From positions 1 to 64,000 of the forward strand of contig JAJTFB010000004.1 in the NCBI GenBank assembly GCA_021300015.1: a DNA stretch of 64,000 nucleotides. The letters run 5' to 3'. A program made the translations under genes and the position numbers. The notes under the pieces were generated by a model, which did no database searches, was not told where the DNA came from, and saw only the letters and a program-made list of their open reading frames with translations. Of this stretch, positions 26,259-35,290 are shown in pieces (the first letter of the stretch is position 1; the number at the start of each line of letters is the position of its first letter). This stretch comes from Pirellula sp. GTDB taxonomy: Bacteria; Planctomycetota; Planctomycetia; Pirellulales; Pirellulaceae.

Positions 26259-28199
26259 TCAGTCAGAGGTGTTGGTAAACGGCATGCGGCGATACCAAGG
26301 GGTTTTGGTCGTCGAATACGAACGAGCCCCCGAACTCGAAGGATCCGATCCTTGAATATCCAAGTCACTCTTGGGCGATCCTGTGCTGCTTGAGTCCTCA
26401 AGCGATGGCAGGTCACCGGTTGTTTCGTCCATCGATGGAGCGTCATCCGATTCCGATAAGTTCGATTCGGACAGACTCGATTCGGATCGACTCGATTCAG
26501 AGAACTCAACCTCCGTGGGAGTGCCATAGAGTCGCCCGGTACGCGGGAGCGGATGCAATGCCACAGAGGCCGAGCAACCTCCCGATCGCTCGATCGCATC
26601 AAGCGTATGGACAATGTCGCCGTAGTTGCCCTGTACCGCAATCATCGATTTGATCAAGGAGACCAGATCCGAGGTGATGATCGTTTGGAGGATTTCCCCG
26701 CTGAGGGTACGTTTTGCCACACGGACAAGGCCGCTGGACATCGGCGTGATGCGCAGCGATGGGGTGGGCTCTAGCTGCTTGACGATCTTGAGTTCAGGTG
26801 TCGGTCCAAAGAGGATCACCTCTGGGCGACGCTCCATCGAAACGCAGACCTGGGAATGCTCGCTCGGGATACGAACCAACCGGAACGATTCGCCTATCGG
26901 CTCGCCGGCAATCATCGGATTTCGGGAATCGCGATGGTAGAGGTACCAATAAGCTCCAAAGCGGATCTCTGGGTCGGGGTCTTGAAGGAGCGATTCGAGA
27001 GCTTCCCGGGCCGATGGATGCTGATTGACACTCAGGCCGATCAAGCAATGGGCTCGGTACTTCGGAAAGATTCGAGCCAGACTCTCGAGGATCGGGACCG
27101 ACTCGGGTTGGTCCATGTACGCCAGCGAGTAGGCAGCGTAGAACCGCACTTGGTCGTCTTCATTGGCCAAGGCCAATTTCAATGCTTCGGCAGCCTCAGG
27201 ACTGCCGATGGCTTCGAGCTCCCAAGCGGCCTTGCGGGCTAGCTCCGGATGGCCGAGCATTCGACGGCATCCGGCCAAGCGCTCGGCGACCTGCTCGGGG
27301 CTCTCGGCAAAGCCCAACGAGAGGATCGTTCCCAAGTAATGGGTCGGATCGAATCGGTACTTCGGAAGCGCAGCGATGCGGACCTCTCGATCATTCCTTC
27401 CCTTGGCTACCGTGACCTGCTTGCCCGAATCTTGGTAGAAGAATCGACGGTTGATCGATGCCTCCATCGCCTTGACCCAGTGCACATGACGGTACTCCTC
27501 GGAGACCAGTATCGCCATCCGCGATTCGTCTTTGATCCTGCCGCCGCTTAAGACCACCCCTTTGAGGGGATCGATTTCAGGGGTTTTCGAATAGGAAGCC
27601 GGGAAGATCAGCACATCCCCCCTGGCTGTGGCTTTCTCAAGGCTCTTTCGCAACTGGCTGTCTTTGACCGTGAAGTACTCAAAGAGGTGCGACTCCATCA
27701 GATGGCCTTCTCGCAAATCCGTCGCATCGCATTCGCCCGAGCATTCGATCAGCACGTCGGCCAAGTCCCCTTTTTCATCGCATGGGTTGGCATAGAGGCT
27801 CAGTTTCGCGGTGGCCGTCATCGGGGAATCCAGCAGACGTTCGGCATCGAGAATCTCGTTGCGGCGGATCTCTTCGAGCATCATGTCCCGCTGCGCACTG
27901 GGTTTGACTACCCCGCCGGTTCCCGGCAAATTCGTGATCAATCCCAAGGACTCAAATCGACGCGGTCGGACCCCCGAGGCGCGGGCTACCTCACCGATCA
28001 ATCGGAGCCGATCTGGATCTGCCTGGAGCTCCTGGAGCTTGGCATTGGACTTTTCAAAGTCGCTTTTCTTGTCCCTCGAGAAGAGCTTGCAGCCCGGGGA
28101 CAAACAGATCGAGAGGCTTGCAATCAAAACAGCGCGGCGCGATAGCTTCGGCGCTTGGGGCTGCTGAGCCCGGGTCAAGGCCACAGAATTCCATTCCAT
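26259..28199 (-). CDS. Tat/Sec lipoprotein with FlgI-like and HEAT-repeat regions
   Basis: 646 residues from ATG 28199 (a TTG at 28226 is the other option). The N-terminus contains SRRAVLIASLSICLSPGC: a twin-arginine-like start and a lipobox ending in Cys. Residues ~70-300 resemble the flagellar P-ring protein FlgI, especially ESLGLITNLPGTGG, but a HEAT-like helical block follows (GHPELARKAAWELEAIGS, EDDQVRFYAAYSLAYM, QDPDPEIRFGAYWYLY), which FlgI does not have. The C-terminus is Ser/Glu/Asp-rich with tandem SES motifs. It is likely an envelope lipoprotein of unknown role, possibly a diverged P-ring relative. It lies directly upstream of smc. Confidence 0.65.
   Translation of the reverse strand: MEWNSVALTRAQQPQAPKLSRRAVLIASLSICLSPGCKLFSRDKKSDFEKSNAKLQELQADPDRLRLIGEVARASGVRPRRFESLGLITNLPGTGGVVKPSAQRDMMLEEIRRNEILDAERLLDSPMTATAKLSLYANPCDEKGDLADVLIECSGECDATDLREGHLMESHLFEYFTVKDSQLRKSLEKATARGDVLIFPASYSKTPEIDPLKGVVLSGGRIKDESRMAILVSEEYRHVHWVKAMEASINRRFFYQDSGKQVTVAKGRNDREVRIAALPKYRFDPTHYLGTILSLGFAESPEQVAERLAGCRRMLGHPELARKAAWELEAIGSPEAAEALKLALANEDDQVRFYAAYSLAYMDQPESVPILESLARIFPKYRAHCLIGLSVNQHPSAREALESLLQDPDPEIRFGAYWYLYHRDSRNPMIAGEPIGESFRLVRIPSEHSQVCVSMERRPEVILFGPTPELKIVKQLEPTPSLRITPMSSGLVRVAKRTLSGEILQTIITSDLVSLIKSMIAVQGNYGDIVHTLDAIERSGGCSASVALHPLPRTGRLYGTPTEVEFSESSRSESSLSESNLSESDDAPSMDETTGDLPSLEDSSSTGSPKSDLDIQGSDPSSSGARSYSTTKTPWYRRMPFTNTSD
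26459..26506. repeat. Degenerate GATTCGGA-type tandem repeat in the lipoprotein gene
   Basis: Several imperfect 12- to 15-base copies of a GATTCGGA-containing motif lie in the minus-strand gene and encode the SES/SESS acidic repeats near its C-terminus. They stay in frame, and the tail is low in complexity. Confidence 0.6.
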
Positions 28200-28342
28200 C
28201 TGACGCAATGCCTCGTGATAGACCAAGGGGTACTCGGAAGATTCCAGAAGTTCCCTGACTACCTAAATTCACACCGATGCGTCAAGAGAGCTTGGCCCTT
28301 TGAGGGTTTGCTATCCATGGAGTGAAGGTTCAGCGAAGCCAT

Positions 28343-28708
28343 TTACTCGATAATGATCTCGCCCTGTGATCTCAGTGGGGCTCGCATTGGGGATCGCAGA
28401 ACGCGTTGTGGCTCGCCGGAGATCACACCCTCGGAGATGATTTCCTCGGTCGTAACGCCCTCGTAAATCACGCCCTCGGTCATTCCGCCCTGCTCGACGA
28501 GAGGTTCACCGCCTCGGTAGACCGGGTCGCTCAAGACAGAGCCTACCCGGCCATGGCGCATGTCGGTTCGGGGAGTCTTGGTCCCATACGTTCCGTAGTC
28601 GTAATCGTAGGGCGATGGGCAGACCGAGCACCCAAGGCAACTTGCGGATAATCCACCTATCAGGATCCAGCACTTGGCGCGATTCAACACATGATGTTTT
28701 GCTAGCAT
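28343..28708 (-). CDS. Small exported lipoprotein-like protein
   Basis: 121 residues from ATG 28708, with GGAG a few bases upstream. The first 27 residues form a signal segment ending SASCLGC, with two Cys, either of which could be lipidated. The rest is low in complexity: a Tyr/Asp/Gly stretch (PYDYDYGTYGT) and repeats of the type EGVIYEGVTTEEIISEGVI. No enzyme motif is visible. Probably a surface or envelope protein; function unknown. It stands alone, divergent from the HIT gene. Confidence 0.6.
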   Translation of the reverse strand: MLAKHHVLNRAKCWILIGGLSASCLGCSVCPSPYDYDYGTYGTKTPRTDMRHGRVGSVLSDPVYRGGEPLVEQGGMTEGVIYEGVTTEEIISEGVISGEPQRVLRSPMRAPLRSQGEIIIE

Positions 28709-28800
28709 GACACTCCCTTGTCGATCGAAGGCTTGTTAAGATATTCGGGTCAGCGCGATCTTTCTGATGAGACAATTTGAAGCGAAAGAACAGATAAGCC

Positions 28801-29145
28801 ATGTCGGAGACCATTTTCTCGAAGATCATCCGCAAGGAGATTCCGGCCAAGATTCTCTATGAGGACCAGTGGTCGTTGGCATTTGCTGACATTCACCCCC
28901 AGGCACCGACGCACGTGCTGGTGATTCCGAAAAAGCCGATTCGCTCGCTTGCCGAGGCGACCGAGGAGGACAAGGAAATTCTTGGCCATTTGCAGTGGGT
29001 CGTGGCCAGGGTGGCCGAGACGTGTGGGTTGAGCCAAGGGGGTTATCGGGTCGTGACCAACATCGGCAGCGATGGTGGGCAGTCGGTGCCTCACCTTCAC
29101 TACCATATCCTCGGGGGGCGTCCGTTGGACTGGCCACCGGGTTGA
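28801..29145 (+). CDS. HIT family nucleotide hydrolase (HinT/PKCI type)
   Basis: 114 residues, the usual length of HIT proteins. The start [22 protein letters not shown] and the C-terminal HLHYHILGG, with the His triad of the HIT loop in the form HxHxH, identify it. The central [20 protein letters not shown] is the conserved strand. HinT-type enzymes hydrolyse adenosine phosphoramidates and related nucleotide conjugates. Cytoplasmic, single-gene transcript; divergent from the small lipoprotein gene. Confidence 0.95.
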   Translation: MSETIFSKIIRKEIPAKILYEDQWSLAFADIHPQAPTHVLVIPKKPIRSLAEATEEDKEILGHLQWVVARVAETCGLSQGGYRVVTNIGSDGGQSVPHLHYHILGGRPLDWPPG

Positions 29146-29495
29146 TTCGACGATTGCCTTGACGATTGGTCCGTGGATCGCATCGGATTTCGTCGTACTC
29201 GTACTCAGTCCGCTGCGGCGGACTGAGCACGAGTACGAGAAGAATCACGATTGAGCAGGCGGGTCTTGATGTGCTGATCAGGATCGGCCCGGTCTGTGAG
29301 TCTAGGTAAGATTGGAGGCCTAGGGGAACTCATCCATGTGGGGTGATTGTTAACTCGAATTGGATCTACGTCATGCCCGACAAGCGGAAAATCCGATGCT
29401 AACGGCGTCGTCGAAACTGGCGGTGGGACCCGCAATTCCTGCAAAGCTAGACGTCGAAGTTGCACTGATTCCCCGAGCAGAATCCCGGGCCCAGA
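29146..29495. other. Intergenic region, 350 bp, before htrA
   Basis: Contains the hairpin 29193-29238. Apart from that I see no RNA gene, and no promoter for the protease gene that I can defend. Confidence 0.5.
29193..29238. repeat. Strong hairpin, 21-bp arms
   Basis: Arms 29193-29213 and 29218-29238 are reverse complements at 20 of 21 positions around a 4-base loop. It lies 47 bases after the HIT gene. No T-run follows, so it is not a classic terminator, although it may stop or stabilise transcripts. The TCGTACTCGTACTC motif suggests a dispersed repeat. Confidence 0.8.
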
Positions 29496-30857
29496 ATGAG
29501 TTTTCGTCTTGTAAAAACAAGCCAGTCGTTGCTTAAGCTCTCGAGCTTGGCAATGGGTTTGAGCCTGTCGCTCGGTACTGTGTCGGCGCAAGCCACCGAT
29601 CCTAGTGCCAGGGTAAGTCCGATCGTGCGTGCCATCCAACGCGCAGAAGCAGCGGTCGTGAGTATCCAGGGTAACAAGGTGATCGCAACAGCGTCGGCAA
29701 GCGGAGCGGGATCCAAGCAGGAAGTCAATGGGATGGGGACTGGGGTGATCATCGATCGCCGTGGCTACATCATCACCAATCTTCACGTGGTCGAAGATGT
29801 AGGACGCATCGAAGTGACCCTGTCGGATGGTTCAACGGCAATTGCAAAGTTGCTGAACTATGACCCATCGACCGACTTGGCCTTGATCAAAATTCCTGCG
29901 GTCAAGGAGCTTCCCACCATCCAGTTCGGCACCTCTTCGGATCTGATGCGCGGCGAGACCGTCGTGGCCATCGGCAATCCCTTCGGTTATCAGAATACCG
30001 TTACTCAGGGGATCGTCAGCGCCTTGCACCGAGACATTCCGGTCAACGGCACCCAAGAGTACAAGGACCTGATCCAAACCAACGCGGACATCAACCCGGG
30101 GAATTCCGGCGGCCCCTTGCTGAACCTCGACGGCGATGTCATCGGCATCAACGTAGCGGTCCGCGTCGGGGCCCAGGGGATTGGATTTGCGATTCCGATC
30201 GACTCGGCCCTTGAGGTCATGGCCAACCTCGTCGCCTCGATTCGCCGCGAACCGATCGAATTGGGAATGGAACTGACTAGGTCGTTCGAGAACGGCCAGG
30301 GCAAACTGATCCTTCGGAGCGACCGGGGAGAGGACTCCAACTCCCAAGCCCTCCATGCCTGCGATATCGTCGAAAAAGTCAATGGAATGCCGGTCCAGAC
30401 TCGCCTCGATGTGGAGCTGGCACTCCTCGAGAGTCGGCCTGGGGATTCCGCAGAGCTGTCGATCGCTCGTGGCGGGACCACCAAAACCCAAACCCTGCAG
30501 CTTCAGGGCTCGGGTCCTAGCAATTCCGAGGCCAGCGTCGCCAAGTTGGCTTGGGAGCAGATCGGGATCCGTTTGGCACCCGCCCCCCTATCGGAGGTTT
30601 CTAGTATTAACGAAGATTATCGAGGGGGGCTTAGGATCACCGAGGTGCGACCTGGGAGTCCTGCGGCTCGCAACCGTTTGATGGTCGGAGACATCATTGT
30701 TGGGATCATGGAATGGCAAACGGTCAGCATGGACAATCTGCAGTGGATTCTTGCGAGCCCGAATTTCAAGCAATCGACCCCATCGAAGTACTATGTGATT
30801 CGCAAGCGTCAGCAGTTGATGGTGGCGATGACCCCTGAGGTTGCGCGAGTTCGCTGA
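29496..30857 (+). CDS. HtrA/DegP-type serine protease with PDZ domains
   Basis: 453 residues. A signal peptide (SLAMGLSLSLGTVSAQA) is followed by a trypsin-like protease with the triad His97 (NLHVVED), Asp127 (STDLALIK) and Ser204 (NPGNSGGPL). Two C-terminal PDZ-like regions are visible: about 255-340 (CDIVEKVNGMPVQTRLDVEL) and 350-445 (LRITEVRPGSPAARNRLMVGDIIVGI). It belongs to the HtrA family that degrades or refolds damaged envelope proteins in the periplasm. A gap of about 350 bases precedes it; tRNA-Gln follows in the same direction. The start ATG at 29496 gives a natural signal peptide. Confidence 0.95.
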   Translation: MSFRLVKTSQSLLKLSSLAMGLSLSLGTVSAQATDPSARVSPIVRAIQRAEAAVVSIQGNKVIATASASGAGSKQEVNGMGTGVIIDRRGYIITNLHVVEDVGRIEVTLSDGSTAIAKLLNYDPSTDLALIKIPAVKELPTIQFGTSSDLMRGETVVAIGNPFGYQNTVTQGIVSALHRDIPVNGTQEYKDLIQTNADINPGNSGGPLLNLDGDVIGINVAVRVGAQGIGFAIPIDSALEVMANLVASIRREPIELGMELTRSFENGQGKLILRSDRGEDSNSQALHACDIVEKVNGMPVQTRLDVELALLESRPGDSAELSIARGGTTKTQTLQLQGSGPSNSEASVAKLAWEQIGIRLAPAPLSEVSSINEDYRGGLRITEVRPGSPAARNRLMVGDIIVGIMEWQTVSMDNLQWILASPNFKQSTPSKYYVIRKRQQLMVAMTPEVARVR

Positions 30858-30874
30858 TTTGGTTTGGTTTCCAG

Positions 30875-30903
30875 TTGCCACGCGAGACGATTCTGGCTAC
30901 ACT
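30875..30903 (+). promoter_or_regulatory. Sigma-70-type promoter of tRNA-Gln
   Basis: TTGCCA (30875-30880) and TACACT (30898-30903) are separated by exactly 17 bases, and the -10 element lies 19 bases before the tRNA 5' end, so transcription would begin about 13 bases upstream of it. This is the best housekeeping promoter in the window. Confidence 0.7.
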
Positions 30904-30922
30904 TCTCGCACTCTTTTCGCAT

Positions 30923-30994
30923 TGCCCCGTGGTGTAATTGGCAACACAAGGGATTTTGGTTCCTTTATTCTAGGTTCGAGTCCTAGCGGGGTAG
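30923..30994 (+). tRNA. tRNA-Gln (anticodon TTG)
   Basis: A 72-base cloverleaf. The acceptor stem pairs TGCCCCG at 30923 with CGGGGTA at 30987, with one G-T pair. The anticodon stem AGGGA/TCCTT encloses the loop TTTTGGT with anticodon TTG, which reads CAA. The T-arm is TAGGTTCGAGTCCTA. The D-arm GTAATTGGCAAC matches bacterial tRNA-Gln. CCA is not encoded. Confidence 0.95.
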
Positions 30995-31063
30995 TTTTCT
31001 TTTCGGTCTGCGATTCTCGCAAACCTTCGTGCTAGCAGGCCTTTGCTTTGAGCAGGTTTCCTT

Positions 31064-33568
31064 ATGTCTAGTCTCCCGATTTCGTTGGGCTCTGTAAGTT
31101 GGATTTCTTGGTTGTTTTTGGCTTTGGCCTTGGAAGCGACGTCGGCTCAGGAGTCTTCGGACAAGACTGCACCGAGGGTAGAGGTATCGGTACCTGGGGT
31201 AGTTGTCGAACGGTTGGCCGAGCATCCGGATTTGGTCACTCCTACCGGGATCGACTTGGACTCTCAGGGGAACGTTTGGGTGGTTTCCTGCCACACCCAT
31301 TTTCGACCTTCGAGTTATCAGGGGCCGGAGTTCGACGAGATTTTGGTTTTTGACTCCGAAGGAAAAAACCGACGGGTGTTTTACAACAAGACCAAAACGA
31401 CGATGCAGTTGCTCTGGGGGGCCGACGGTTGGCTTTATGTCGCCCAGCGGGATCGGATCTTGAGGGTGAAGGATTCCGACAACGATGGGGTGGGGGATAC
31501 CGAGGAGACGATCGCAGGGCTCGATACATTGGCCGACTATCCGCACAATGGTTTGAGCGGGATGACTTGGCATACCGATGGTGGGTTGATTTTCTCGCTC
31601 GGCGAGAACTTTGGCAAAGACTGGACGCTCCGTGGCAGCGATGGCAAGTCGCTTGTCGGTCGGGGCGAGGGGGGCGTATTTCACTGCACCAAAGCGGGGG
31701 GAGATATCCGCCGGATCGCTAAAGGGTTTTGGAATCCCTTTGGGTTGTGGATGCGTAGCGATGGGGTTTTGTTTGCGGCCGAGAATGACCCGGGTAGCCG
31801 GCCTCCTTGCCGACTGCTCCATGTGGTTGAAGGGGGCGATTACGGCTTTCAGTATGTCTATGGAAGTGCTCCGGTGCATCCCTTTGTTTGTTGGGAGGGC
31901 CAACTGCGCGGCACCCTTGGGATGATCCACCCGAGTGGCGAAGGACCTTGCGCAGTCGTCGGACTCGGAGGTGGGGTGATGATTCCATCCTGGAGCAACC
32001 ATTGCATCGATTACTATCCGTTGCGATGGCAAGGAGCCACCCTTCAAGCCCAACGCATCGAGCTACTTCGCGGCAGTGACATGTTTCGACCGACCGGCAT
32101 GGTCCGCAAGAACGACCGCGAGTATTACTTTGCCGATTGGGTATCTCCTTCCTACGAACTCCATGGCATGGGGCGGCTTTGGAAACTCACGATCGATCCC
32201 GATCGCGCCGATTGGCTTGTCAAGGAGCCCCAAGAATGGACCTCCGAAGCCCAACTCGCAGAGCGTTTGCGTTCGGGTTTGGGGCTGAGCGATGCGGAGC
32301 GATCGCTCGAAGCGTTGTTTGGATGGGTGCAAGGGTCCGACCCTTACTTGGCCGACGCGGCTCAGCGGGAACTAGCAAGAATCGCTCGCGATTGGTCGCA
32401 AGCCCAGTGGCAAGCATTGCCTTCTGAGCGTCGCGTCGATGCTTTTGTTGCGATGCGAAAGGAGGATTTTCAGAATCCTCGATGGGTTCAAATGCTCTGG
32501 TCGGATCCAGACCCGGAGATCCGATTCGAGGCCCTGCGTTGGATCGCCGACGGGGTATGGAAAGAGTACTTGCCTGAGGTCTTGAAAATGCTAGAGGACC
32601 CCGCGCTTGAGTACCGTTTGTTCGAAGCGGCCCTTGCGACGACCAACACACTCAAGGGCGATCCGAGCCAAGGGGTCACCGATGCGAAGATGCTCGTCGA
32701 GCGGATCACCCAGCCGAACACTCCGGCGCGAATTGCTGCTTATGCGATGCGACTGGCGCCTGTAGAGCACCAGGGGTTAGGGATCGTTGAGTTGAAACAT
32801 TTGCTCGATCGTAACGATCCGGATTTGACACGCGAGGTCGTCCGGTCGTTGGCCTTGCGCAAGGATCAGGAATCGCAAGAGCTTCTGGAGAAAATCGCTC
32901 GGGACGCATCGATGGACGAACCGTTTCGGCTCGATGCCTTGGCCGGATTGATCGGAACGAGCCAACCGACGGCAAGAGCCTTGGTGGAATCTTTGGCCAA
33001 GGGCCCTGAAGGCTCGTTGGCCAGGGAGGCGCAGCGGGTCTTGCGTCAAAGTGGACTTGATCCCGAGGTTCGATCTGGCGGTTCGACGAGCCGCCAGCCG
33101 AGGAGCTTGGACCAATGGCTCGAGGCCCTCGGGGGGCTCGACGGGGCTCCGGATCCACAAGCTGGCCGGCGAATCTTCTTCCATGTCGCCGGGGCTGCTT
33201 GTTCTCAGTGCCATCGACACGAAGGTCGAGGGAATGTCGTCGGCCCCGATTTGAGTTTGATTGCCAAGCAGGGAACGCCACGGGAGATCCTACAGTCGAT
33301 CCTGGAACCCAATCGCGAGGTTGCGCCTCAGTTTTACACCACGCATCTGGAGCTAACCGACGGTTCGGAGTTCACTGGAATTTTGCTTCGCTCATCGAGC
33401 AATGAAGTCTACCGCAACGGTTTTGGGCAAGAAGTGACGTTTCAAAAGTCCGAGATTCAGGACCGAAAGGAACTTCGGTCTTCGCTCATGCCATCGGGTT
33501 TGCTCGATACGATGAGCGACCGGGAGGTGAGGGATCTATTGGCGTTTCTCCTGCAAGGCTCGCGATAG
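31064..33568 (+). CDS. PVC-type haem-binding CxxCH protein with propeller and HEAT-like domains
   Basis: 834 residues with a signal peptide. Residues ~45-390 form a sugar-dehydrogenase-like beta propeller (TGIDLDSQGNVWVVS, QLLWGADGWLYVAQRDRI, GGVFHCTKAGGDIRRIAKG, FWNPFGLWMRSDGVLFAAEND), ~400-680 are helical HEAT-like repeats, and the C-terminus is a cytochrome c domain with CSQCH at 713-717 and HEGRGNVVGPDLS. This architecture is characteristic of Planctomycetes and Verrucomicrobia and is thought to serve periplasmic sugar or alcohol oxidation, with electrons passed via the haem; the substrate is not known. It lies just after tRNA-Gln and has no obvious operon partner. Confidence 0.93.
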   Translation: MSSLPISLGSVSWISWLFLALALEATSAQESSDKTAPRVEVSVPGVVVERLAEHPDLVTPTGIDLDSQGNVWVVSCHTHFRPSSYQGPEFDEILVFDSEGKNRRVFYNKTKTTMQLLWGADGWLYVAQRDRILRVKDSDNDGVGDTEETIAGLDTLADYPHNGLSGMTWHTDGGLIFSLGENFGKDWTLRGSDGKSLVGRGEGGVFHCTKAGGDIRRIAKGFWNPFGLWMRSDGVLFAAENDPGSRPPCRLLHVVEGGDYGFQYVYGSAPVHPFVCWEGQLRGTLGMIHPSGEGPCAVVGLGGGVMIPSWSNHCIDYYPLRWQGATLQAQRIELLRGSDMFRPTGMVRKNDREYYFADWVSPSYELHGMGRLWKLTIDPDRADWLVKEPQEWTSEAQLAERLRSGLGLSDAERSLEALFGWVQGSDPYLADAAQRELARIARDWSQAQWQALPSERRVDAFVAMRKEDFQNPRWVQMLWSDPDPEIRFEALRWIADGVWKEYLPEVLKMLEDPALEYRLFEAALATTNTLKGDPSQGVTDAKMLVERITQPNTPARIAAYAMRLAPVEHQGLGIVELKHLLDRNDPDLTREVVRSLALRKDQESQELLEKIARDASMDEPFRLDALAGLIGTSQPTARALVESLAKGPEGSLAREAQRVLRQSGLDPEVRSGGSTSRQPRSLDQWLEALGGLDGAPDPQAGRRIFFHVAGAACSQCHRHEGRGNVVGPDLSLIAKQGTPREILQSILEPNREVAPQFYTTHLELTDGSEFTGILLRSSSNEVYRNGFGQEVTFQKSEIQDRKELRSSLMPSGLLDTMSDREVRDLLAFLLQGSR

Positions 33569-33596
33569 GCCCAGCCGAAGGCTTAGTGATTGCGGT

Positions 33597-34325
33597 TCAC
33601 GAGCCTATGTCCGGGATGGGGTGGTCCTTGAGCCATTGTGCTGCTTGGTCCCAATCGACGATCCCCTCGGACTCGGCTTGCTTGCCGGTCGGAATGTCGG
33701 AGCCTGCCAAGCCGTAGCGATCCTTGCGCTGCTGGATCTTTTCATGAATGGTCTTGAGCAGTTCATGGTCAAAGTCATTTCCGGGACCTGTGTAGCCTTC
33801 GGCGAACCGAAGCACCTCGGGTATTTCATGGTAGAGGTTGCTCATGGCCATCGCCTGGATTGTCGGCCAGAGGGTCGCAGCGTAGCCGGGTTGCTTGCTC
33901 GACCAAGCTCCCCAGTAGGGTTGGTTTTCGACGTTAAGACGCATGAGCGAGGTGACCAGGAGATTGGCGGGGAAGGAATCGCCCCCTCGGGAGTCGGCCT
34001 TGAGCATGTGCCAGGTGTCATTCGAGTCGTAGGTCCTGAGGTCCTTGAGAATCGTCGATGGAGTATCGTTGGGCATGCTCGATTGAAAGGTGGGCAGGAA
34101 TTGCAGATCGGTACCCGGGATCCTGTAGAGGTAGAACTGGCGTGTCTGGAACCGAGTTGGTGAAAACTCCAGGCCTGTGGTTCTGCACAGTGGCAAAAGA
34201 AAAAGGAGTGAAACCAAGAGTCCTGCCAAGATCCCTAGAACCAGAGCGAGTCGTCCCTTTTTTTTTCCTTGGGGAGTCGTTCCTTGCGATGGCTTCGGGG
34301 GCGTCGGTGCGTTCGCAGAGCTCAT
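33597..34325 (-). CDS. Hypothetical membrane-anchored protein
   Basis: 242 residues. A Pro/Thr/Lys-rich N-terminus (to residue ~25) and a basic patch GKKKGR lead into one hydrophobic helix (LALVLGILAGLLVSLLFLLPL), so it is anchored in the membrane with the bulk outside the cytoplasm. The outer part is soluble (LYRIPGTDLQFLPTFQSS, PANLLVTSLMRLNVEN) without a motif I recognise. It stands alone between the haem protein (convergent) and scpB (divergent). Function unknown. Confidence 0.6.
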   Translation of the reverse strand: MSSANAPTPPKPSQGTTPQGKKKGRLALVLGILAGLLVSLLFLLPLCRTTGLEFSPTRFQTRQFYLYRIPGTDLQFLPTFQSSMPNDTPSTILKDLRTYDSNDTWHMLKADSRGGDSFPANLLVTSLMRLNVENQPYWGAWSSKQPGYAATLWPTIQAMAMSNLYHEIPEVLRFAEGYTGPGNDFDHELLKTIHEKIQQRKDRYGLAGSDIPTGKQAESEGIVDWDQAAQWLKDHPIPDIGS

Positions 34326-34453
34326 GGATTTTTTGGAAGCTGAATTGGTAATGGGGGATCCGATTCGCTAAGGTATCGGCGTTTGGATCGACTTGGATTA
34401 TAGCACCCGAAGCGTTGCTAGCCGACAAAACGTTTATTTGCAGGGAGTCTCCC

Positions 34454-35110
34454 GTGGCTTGGTGGAAACGCAAGAAAGAGGATTCGAGCCCACGATCCGG
34501 TGGTCCGAGCGATGCTATGGCCGATCGGATGGAGCCTTCCGAGGAGCTTCGGCTGTTAGAAGCAGTTTTGATGGTGGTTAACGAACCGATTTCTGCGCGG
34601 CATCTAGCGGGTTTGCTTGGGTTTGCAGACCCCACAGCCGTCCGAACGGCCGTCATCGAACTCAATGGGCGTTACGATCGGGCCGCTCGGGCTTATAGGA
34701 TCGAGGAGGTCGCGGGCGGACTGCAAATCCTTACTCGCAAACAGTTTGCGCTATGGTTGCGCAGGACAGGGTCGGTCCCTGCCGAGCAGATTCTCAGCTC
34801 GGGAATGCTCGAAACGCTGGCGATCATCGCTTACCGCCAGCCGGTCGTCCGGGCCGAACTCGAGGCGATTCGAGGGGTCGGTTGCGACGAGGTCCTGCGA
34901 CAATTGATCCAACGGGATTTAGTTCGGGTTTGCGGCAGGGATGAGGACCTTGGAAGACCCTTTTTGTACGAGACGACGAAGACATTTTTGAAGGTCTTTG
35001 GGCTCCAATCGATCGAAAATCTCCCACGCTTCCAAAAGATTCTTCAAGCAGAGTCCGAAATTGCTTCCAGGATTCGCAACACATTGACCGACCAAGCGTC
35101 TGAGAGTTAA
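34454..35110 (+). CDS. scpB: Segregation and condensation protein B
   Basis: 218 residues. ScpB bridges the SMC heads with ScpA. Typical elements: EELRLLEAVLMVVNEPISARHLAGLLG at the start of the first winged helix, GGLQILTRKQF, LSSGMLETLAIIAYRQPVVRAELEAIRGV, and LGRPFLYETTKTFLKVFGLQSIENLP, the hallmark second winged helix. The GTG at 34454 was chosen because an AGGGAG lies at 34442-34447, 6-7 bases upstream; the frame is open further upstream but has no such site. SMC is encoded 8 kb away. scpA, usually its neighbour, is not here. Confidence 0.92.
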   Translation: MAWWKRKKEDSSPRSGGPSDAMADRMEPSEELRLLEAVLMVVNEPISARHLAGLLGFADPTAVRTAVIELNGRYDRAARAYRIEEVAGGLQILTRKQFALWLRRTGSVPAEQILSSGMLETLAIIAYRQPVVRAELEAIRGVGCDEVLRQLIQRDLVRVCGRDEDLGRPFLYETTKTFLKVFGLQSIENLPRFQKILQAESEIASRIRNTLTDQASES

Positions 35111-35290
35111 ATCAGCCGGTTGGTATTTTCCGGTTGAATTTTTTCATTCCGCATATTGAAGTCCGATGGGTAGGTGGCTAGATTGCCCCATCGGAACGGT
35201 TTTGCTCCATCGCTAACCCGATTGGGCGTGCCAAACTTGGTCGTCACCAAACCCACGAAAGAACCTCGAAAGAAGCTAAGGGTGCCCACT

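Noticed and set aside
30983-32053. 356-residue minus-strand open frame overlapping the tRNA end and the PVC haem protein
   Set aside because: The plus-strand gene has strong domain evidence; this frame has none.
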